From NCBI RefSeq assembly GCF_022288825.1, contig NZ_JAKOOW010000006.1:812-64811 (forward strand): 64,000 nt of DNA. The letters run 5' to 3'. Shown piece after piece: positions 59,686-64,000 of this stretch (within the stretch, counting starts at the first letter, position 1; each line of letters starts with the position of its first letter). Under the pieces are notes generated by a model, which saw nothing but the letters and a program-made list of their open reading frames with translations, searched no databases and was not told the origin of the DNA. The position numbers were made by a program, and so were the translations under genes. The DNA comes from Kingella pumchi. Lineage in GTDB: Bacteria > Pseudomonadota > Gammaproteobacteria > Burkholderiales > Neisseriaceae.

Positions 59686-61164
59686 TTATAATTGTATGAT
59701 TTTATTGACTACATTTTCCACAAATTGCCTATCATGTTCCACAAATATAAGTGTAGGCTTTGCTTCCCTTATGATTTCCTCAATCTGTATTCTTGATATT
59801 ACATCTATATAATTTAAGGGTTCATCCCAAACAAATAAATGAGCCGGCTTTGACAAACTGACGGCAATTAAAACTTTCTTTTTTTGCCCATCACTATAAT
59901 TCTTCATATCCATTTCAAATAATTCTCTTGAAAAATCTAATTTTCTAAGAATTGTTTTACACAATGTTTCATCAACATCTTGCTTATGAATATATTCATT
60001 TAGGCTGCCTGTTAAATCAGATGTATCTTGAGGAATATACGATATTTCCAAATTACTTGCTAATTTTACCTCGCCTGTATACTCGTGATTCAGACCTAAT
60101 AAAATTTTAATCAAGGTCGATTTTCCACTTCCATTACTACCATATATAGCTACTATATCACCTTGTTTTATCTCAAAACTCACATTCCTTAATATCTGTT
60201 TTTCTCCATAGTATGATGATAAATTACTAACCGATATTAGAGGATTTTTGCGATGATGTAACGGATGCAATAATAGATTTTCCTTCGTTTCAATATCTTT
60301 TAGTAAATTCTGTTTTTCTTCTATTGCCTTATTTTGCCTATTCTCCAAATTCTTAGACCTTTTCATCATTTTGGCTGCTTTATGACCTATATATCCTTTG
60401 TCCGGTTTTACGCCTGATATTTTCACACCATTTTTAGTCTTTTCAATTTTATCAGACCAAATTTGGCATTGCCTTGCAGCTTCTTTTAACCGTTTAATAT
60501 CTCTTCTTAATTTCTCGTTTTTACTGATTTCAAATTGATCTTTCATCAATTTGTTTTCATACCATGATGTAAAATTTCCTGATTGAACATCAATAGAATT
60601 CCTGTTAATAGAGATAACATGATTGATGCAGCCGTCTAAAAAATCCCTATCATGAGATATGAGCAAAAACCCTTTTTTACTTTTCAGATATTCACTTACA
60701 ATTTTTCTGCCGTGCATATCCAAATGGTTTGTCGGCTCATCAATAAGTAAAAAGCCGTCTTCTCTTGTAAATAGAATAGCTAAAAGGATTTTTGTTTGTT
60801 CTCCTTTGGAAAGCGTTTCAAATTCCCTATAAACAAGGTTCTCATCTACATTGAGCAAACTAAGTTCTCTAAATAATTTCCATTCTTCCCCATCTGGCAT
60901 GAGTTCTTTATATAACTCAATCCCTGATTTTGAAGTATCAGTTATATTTGGTGGAAATTTAATAAATTCAACATCCTTGATTATTTTACCTTGATAAGTT
61001 TCTTCATTTAAAAGCAACTTAAATAGCGTTGATTTGCCAATTCCATTTCTTCCTATCAACCCTATTTTCCAGTTTGTCTCAAAGGAAAACGATACATTTT
61101 CAAATATAGGTTTTACATATCCATGATATGAGAAACTGAGGTTTTCAATTTTAATTGTCGACAT
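59686..61164 (-). CDS. ABC-F ribosomal-protection protein, Lsa-type
   Basis: ABC-F proteins of the Lsa/Vga branch bind the ribosome and dislodge lincosamides, streptogramin A and pleuromutilins. The 492-residue protein has two ATPase modules. The first has Walker A GRNGIGKST (38-46), SKGEQTKILLAI and LLIDEPTNHLD. The second has GSNGSGKST, SDGQKKKVLIAVSL and WDEPLNYIDVISRIQIEE, the last typical of Lsa/Vga proteins. The linker is rich in lysine and glutamine (KAAKMMKRSKNLENRQNKAI), and there are no membrane spans. The start is ATG 61164 with AGGAGG six bases before it, not 61182. The gene is strongly AT-rich with Gram-positive-like codon use, so it is foreign. Confidence 0.85.
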   Translation of the reverse strand: MSTIKIENLSFSYHGYVKPIFENVSFSFETNWKIGLIGRNGIGKSTLFKLLLNEETYQGKIIKDVEFIKFPPNITDTSKSGIELYKELMPDGEEWKLFRELSLLNVDENLVYREFETLSKGEQTKILLAILFTREDGFLLIDEPTNHLDMHGRKIVSEYLKSKKGFLLISHDRDFLDGCINHVISINRNSIDVQSGNFTSWYENKLMKDQFEISKNEKLRRDIKRLKEAARQCQIWSDKIEKTKNGVKISGVKPDKGYIGHKAAKMMKRSKNLENRQNKAIEEKQNLLKDIETKENLLLHPLHHRKNPLISVSNLSSYYGEKQILRNVSFEIKQGDIVAIYGSNGSGKSTLIKILLGLNHEYTGEVKLASNLEISYIPQDTSDLTGSLNEYIHKQDVDETLCKTILRKLDFSRELFEMDMKNYSDGQKKKVLIAVSLSKPAHLFVWDEPLNYIDVISRIQIEEIIREAKPTLIFVEHDRQFVENVVNKIIQL

Positions 61165-61466
61165 AAAACACCTCCTCGTCATCCTATTTTATTAATATAA
61201 TACCAAATTTAAGCCATTTTTCCTATCTCAGCTTTCTGTGGTGCTTGACAGTTACCTATAAAATTAAAAGGGGTTAACACAGATTGGCAGCAAGCGTAGC
61301 CCGCTTAGGTAGCGTGTATGCGATACGCACGCAGTTTCCAGTTTTCAGGTAGCCTTTTTCAAGCTGCCTGAAACAGTGCAGGCTGTCAGCGGTCTAAATC
61401 TCTGATTTAGCCAACCGATGTGTGTGCCTGCGATGCTACCTTTGCCCCATCACAACCATCCCGTTT

Positions 61467-61492
61467 TTCAGACGGCCTTCAGGCTACCTGAA
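61467..61492. repeat. Two foreign DUS dialects side by side
   Basis: TTCAGACGGCCT (61467-61478) is AG-DUS in reverse. Directly after it, AGGCTACCTGAA (61481-61492) is AG-eikDUS forward. They are only two bases apart, which records at least two donors or one donor with mixed dialects. Confidence 0.75.
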
Positions 61493-61502
61493 AAACGAAG
61501 CG

Positions 61503-61521
61503 AGTTTCTGCGAAGCTAAAA
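61503..61521 (+). repeat. Direct repeat, left copy, flanking eamA
   Basis: AGTTTCTGCGAAGCTAAAA, repeated exactly at 62429-62447 on the other side of the eamA gene. The two copies bracket the gene almost exactly. Confidence 0.7.
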
Positions 61522-61542
61522 CGCCGCACACAAGGAATCCCC

Positions 61543-62400
61543 ATGCCCAACCGCACCGCCGCCATCCTCGCCACTGCGCTCGCCCCGCTGATTTGGGGCA
61601 GCACTTACTTGGTGACCACCGAATTTCTGCCGCCAAACCGCCCGTTCACCGCCGCGCTTATCCGTGTTTTGCCTGCGGGGCTGTTGCTGCTGGCGTGGAC
61701 GCGGCGCATACCGAAACGTGACGAATGGGCGACCGTTGTCTTGCTCGGTTTTTTGAATATCGGCTTTTTTCAGGCCATGCTGTTTGTGGCGGCGTATCGC
61801 TTGCCGGGCGGACTGGCGGCGGTCTTGAGTTCCACGCAGACGCTAATGGTGCTGGTGTTCACTTGGTTAATCGGCAAAACCATGCCGCCCAAAGCGGCTT
61901 GGGCTTGGTCGGCGGCAGGTATTTTGGGAATTGCGCTCTTGGTTTTGTCGCCGCAGGCGCGCTATGACGGGACGGGGATTTTGGCGGCATTGGCGGGCGC
62001 AGCGGCGATGGCGTTGGGTGTGTATTTGTCGAAACATCACCGCACTTCGTTGCCCGTGTTGGCGTTCACCGGCTGGCAGTTGTTTATCGGCGGTGTGTTT
62101 TTACTGCCCGTTGCCCTGCTTGCCGAGCCGCCGCTCGAATCTTTAAGCCCCACCAATATCGGCGGCTATCTGTATTTGTGTCTGTTTGGTGCTGTGTTGG
62201 CTTATGTGTTGTTTTTCAAAGGGATTGCCAAACTTTCGCCTGCTGCGGTTTCGTCGCTGGGACTACTCAGCCCTGTCTCGGCATTTGTCTTGGGCTGGCT
62301 GTTTTTAGGACAAAGCATGGACGCAAAATCGCTGGCAGGCTTCGCGCTGGTGCTGGCTTCGATATTCGGGGTACAGCGGGCAGTGGGGAAGGCTGGCTGA
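61543..62400 (+). CDS. EamA/DMT-family transporter
   Basis: A 285-residue membrane protein with ten spans in two homologous halves, each with an EamA domain (WGSTYLVTTEFLPPNRPF opening; FKGIAKLSPAAVSSLGLLSP in the second half). Such proteins export amino acids, metabolites or drugs; this one is not assigned. AAGGAATCCCC precedes ATG 61543. It lies between two exact 19-base direct repeats. Confidence 0.85.
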   Translation: MPNRTAAILATALAPLIWGSTYLVTTEFLPPNRPFTAALIRVLPAGLLLLAWTRRIPKRDEWATVVLLGFLNIGFFQAMLFVAAYRLPGGLAAVLSSTQTLMVLVFTWLIGKTMPPKAAWAWSAAGILGIALLVLSPQARYDGTGILAALAGAAAMALGVYLSKHHRTSLPVLAFTGWQLFIGGVFLLPVALLAEPPLESLSPTNIGGYLYLCLFGAVLAYVLFFKGIAKLSPAAVSSLGLLSPVSAFVLGWLFLGQSMDAKSLAGFALVLASIFGVQRAVGKAG

Positions 62401-62428
62401 AAGCGGAGCTTCAACGAAGTTAAAAAGA

Positions 62429-62447
62429 AGTTTCTGCGAAGCTAAAA
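62429..62447 (+). repeat. Direct repeat, right copy, flanking eamA
   Basis: Exact copy of 61503-61521. It runs straight into the AAGCAGCCTGCA sequence. Confidence 0.7.
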
Positions 62448-62486
62448 AGCAGCCTGCACTTTGTTTTGTGAATGTGCAGGCTGCTT
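62447..62486. terminator. Hairpin of AA-king3-type DUS
   Basis: AAGCAGCCTGCA (62447-62458) and its inverse TGCAGGCTGCTT (62475-62486), followed by TTT; it ends the eamA transcript. It is the same kind of hairpin as at 58468-58507. Confidence 0.65.
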
Positions 62487-62557
62487 TTTCCTGCCCGAAC
62501 CGCAACCCCATCAACAATCGGGTCGCCACCCGGCTGCTTTACGCGTATCCTAACGCC

Positions 62558-63412
62558 ATGAAACTTCAAAACAACCCCATGTCCCCGAATCAAATCCGTC
62601 AATTCACGCGCATTGCCCGCGCCATCGAATACCTTTACGACCATGCCGCCGAGCAGCCCGATTTGGCGCAGGTGGCGGCAGCAGTGCATGTCAGTCCCGA
62701 GCACTTGCAGCGCGAATTTTCCGCATGGGCGGGCATCAGTCCGAAAAAAATGCTGCAACACATCAGTATCAGCCGTGCCAAAGAAGCCCTGAAAAACAGC
62801 GAAAGCGTGGCGGAAGCGGCGCACAGCGGCGGATTGAGCGGCACGGGGCGGCTGCACGACTTATTTGTCGACATCGAAAAAATGACCCCGGGCGAATACA
62901 AAAACGGCGGCGCAGGTCTGCAAATCGATTACAGCCTGATTCCCGGCCCTTTCGGCGACCTGTTGGCAGCAGCAACAGACAAAGGCATCTGCTTCATGCG
63001 TTTTTCAGACGACCCTTCCGCCGCCCTGAACGAATTGCGCGCCGAATATCCGAACGCCCGCCTAATCGGGCAGGAAACCGCATTCCACCGCCAAGCCGCC
63101 GACATCTTCCGTACCCGGCACGGCCGCGTTACCCTGCACATCAAAGGCACACCCTTCCAGCTCAAAGTGTGGCAGGCCTTGCTCGATATTCCCGCAGGCA
63201 GCCTGCAAAGCTACGGCACGGTGGCGCAGCGCATGGGTTCGCCCAACGCCGCGCGAGCCGTTGGGACGGCCGTCGGACAGAATCCCGTTGCATTACTCAT
63301 CCCCTGCCACCGCGTCATCCAAGAAAGCGGCATCATCGGCGGCTACCGCTGGCAGCGCGGACGTAAAATGGCGATATTAGCGCACGAATTAGGAGAGCCC
63401 GATGACATTTGA
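62558..63412 (+). CDS. Ada-like protein: AraC-type HTH with O6-alkylguanine transferase
   Basis: The 284-residue protein joins an AraC-type helix-turn-helix (about 15-115; DLAQVAAAVHVSPEHLQREF, SPKKMLQHISISRAKEA) to a methylguanine-DNA methyltransferase domain. That domain has the active-site Cys250 in IPCHRV and GIIGGYRW after it. It lacks the N-terminal zinc-binding Ada domain of E. coli Ada, so it cannot sense methyl phosphotriesters that way. The start is uncertain (62558 or 62579). It overlaps the next gene by 11 bases. Confidence 0.85.
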   Translation: MKLQNNPMSPNQIRQFTRIARAIEYLYDHAAEQPDLAQVAAAVHVSPEHLQREFSAWAGISPKKMLQHISISRAKEALKNSESVAEAAHSGGLSGTGRLHDLFVDIEKMTPGEYKNGGAGLQIDYSLIPGPFGDLLAAATDKGICFMRFSDDPSAALNELRAEYPNARLIGQETAFHRQAADIFRTRHGRVTLHIKGTPFQLKVWQALLDIPAGSLQSYGTVAQRMGSPNAARAVGTAVGQNPVALLIPCHRVIQESGIIGGYRWQRGRKMAILAHELGEPDDI

Positions 63413-64000
63413 CCTCTTCCCCGAAACCGCCGACCCGCACGCAAACATCCTACCCTACGACGGCATCGTCAGCAATTTCGGACGGATTTTCACCGTCGCC
63501 GAAGCCGACCGTTATTTTGAAATTTTGCAGCGTGATATTCCCTGGCGGCACGACGAAGCCGTGATATTCGGCAAGCACATCATCACCGCCCGCGAAGTCG
63601 CGTGGTACGGAGACACGTCCTACAACTACGGCTATTCCGGCGCAAACCGTATCGCCCTGCCGTGGGGCGGCGTCTTGCCCGAACTCAAAAACCGCGTGGA
63701 AGCCGCCATCGCCGACATCTGTCCCACCCGCTTCAACTCCTGCCTGCTCAACCGCTACAACAACGGCAACGAAGGCATGGCGTGGCACAGCGACGAAGGA
63801 CAGGGGCTGGTCAAAGACAGTGCCATCGCCTCCCTCAGCCTCGGCGCAACGCGCAAATTCGCCTTCAAACATAAAGAAAGCAAGGAAAAACGCGAAATGT
63901 GGCTGGAACACGGCCAGCTTATCGTCATGCATGGCGAAACGCAGAAACACTGGCTGCACACCATCCTGAAAAGCACCCGCATCCAAGAGCCGCGGATTAA
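63402..64000 (+). CDS. alkB: AlkB-like Fe(II)/2-oxoglutarate dioxygenase (partial)
   Basis: AlkB-family enzymes remove methyl groups from 1-methyladenine and 3-methylcytosine in DNA or RNA. Starting at ATG 63402, inside the ada-like stop region, 199 codons are open to the window edge. Iron ligands are His129 and Asp131 in MAWHSDE and His186 in HWLHTI; the arginine of STRIQEPRI would bind 2-oxoglutarate. LLNRYNNGNEGMAWH is diagnostic. The C-terminus lies beyond the window, with only a few residues missing if the usual ending (RINLTFR) holds. The overlap suggests an alkylation-damage operon. Confidence 0.85.
   Translation, partial: MTFDLFPETADPHANILPYDGIVSNFGRIFTVAEADRYFEILQRDIPWRHDEAVIFGKHIITAREVAWYGDTSYNYGYSGANRIALPWGGVLPELKNRVEAAIADICPTRFNSCLLNRYNNGNEGMAWHSDEGQGLVKDSAIASLSLGATRKFAFKHKESKEKREMWLEHGQLIVMHGETQKHWLHTILKSTRIQEPRI

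Larger units (their letters stand above)
61165..61542. other. 378-base gap with a promoter and foreign uptake sequences
   Basis: From 61165 to about 61270 the DNA is AT-rich and holds the ABC-F leader: AGGAGG for the gene and probably its promoter (TATTATATT region, minus strand). A TTGACA lies at 61247-61252 on the plus strand. From about 61275 the GC content returns to normal. The rest holds uptake sequences of three dialects (61344, 61467, 61481) and a short direct repeat (61503-61521). No gene. Confidence 0.5.

Noticed and set aside
59686..61182. ABC-F start at the upstream ATG 61182
   Set aside because: The AGGAGG sits six bases before ATG 61164. From 61182 it would be inside the gene, and the added MTRRCF is not Lsa-like.
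63602..63874. Plus-strand frame inside alkB (MVRRHVLQ...)
   Set aside because: Out-of-frame shadow. The real alkB frame from 63402 shows the HxD and arginine motifs.
1..64000. CRISPR array
   Set aside because: The frequent short repeats are uptake sequences at irregular spacing and in both orientations. No regular repeat-spacer series and no cas genes are seen.
55600..64000. Prophage or integrative element as the explanation of the accessory region
   Set aside because: No integrase, transposase, phage structural gene, tRNA attachment site or conjugation gene is found. Uptake-sequence evidence fits natural transformation better.

Overview
The window is a GC-rich chromosomal segment from a member of the Neisseriaceae. 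The strongest marker is a DNA uptake sequence (DUS) scattered through it, AGGCAGCCTGAA with the variant AAGCAGCCTGAA. This is the dialect known as AG-kingDUS. It often occurs as inverted pairs that form gene-end terminators, and it also occurs inside reading frames. Gene content agrees: an MtrCDE-type efflux operon with an MtrR-type repressor, a neisserial dcw fragment, a membrane-anchored di-haem cytochrome c5 and a neisserial-style porin. I do not name a species.

Layout. 0-3.3 kb: rpsL-rpsG-fusA on the minus strand from a clear sigma70 promoter. 3.3-10.4 kb: a PAP2/dual-specificity phosphatase fusion, an unknown secreted protein, a prolyl oligopeptidase, and an rtcB-prfH ribosome rescue/repair pair. 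10.4-13.8 kb: a repeat-rich gap, a YdgA-like protein, cytochrome c5 and tRNA-Arg(CCG). 13.8-21.4 kb: a hydrolase-like protein, exonuclease III, and the cell-wall block mraY-(two unknown genes)-murD-ftsW-murG. 21.8-28.7 kb: mtrCDE, with a divergent mtrR broken by an in-frame stop. 28.8-38.3 kb: housekeeping genes rlmJ, tig, clpP, mdh, a cold-shock gene, clpS-clpA, suhB, and a manganese exporter behind a yybP-ykoY riboswitch. 38.3-51 kb: a small haem protein (HTHP type), aminopeptidase P with a POT peptide transporter, apaH, small envelope proteins, a secreted prolyl oligopeptidase, a porin behind an AT-rich control region, and asd. 51-55.5 kb: envelope and secreted unknowns, including a tandem paralogue pair, and avtA.

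55.6-64 kb is an accessory region. It has two regulators, a lactonase-like metallo-hydrolase, a DOPA-dioxygenase-like enzyme, gene fragments, a low-GC Lsa-type ABC-F antibiotic-resistance gene with its own promoter, Shine-Dalgarno and terminator, an EamA exporter, and an overlapping ada-like/alkB pair. It carries uptake sequences of at least three other neisserial dialects, as expected of DNA taken up from related species.

The points most worth attention are the nonsense codon in mtrR, the low-GC ABC-F gene, the dialect mosaic around it, and the rtcB-prfH pair. All calls come from reading the sequence and translations. No database search, alignment or GC calculation was run.
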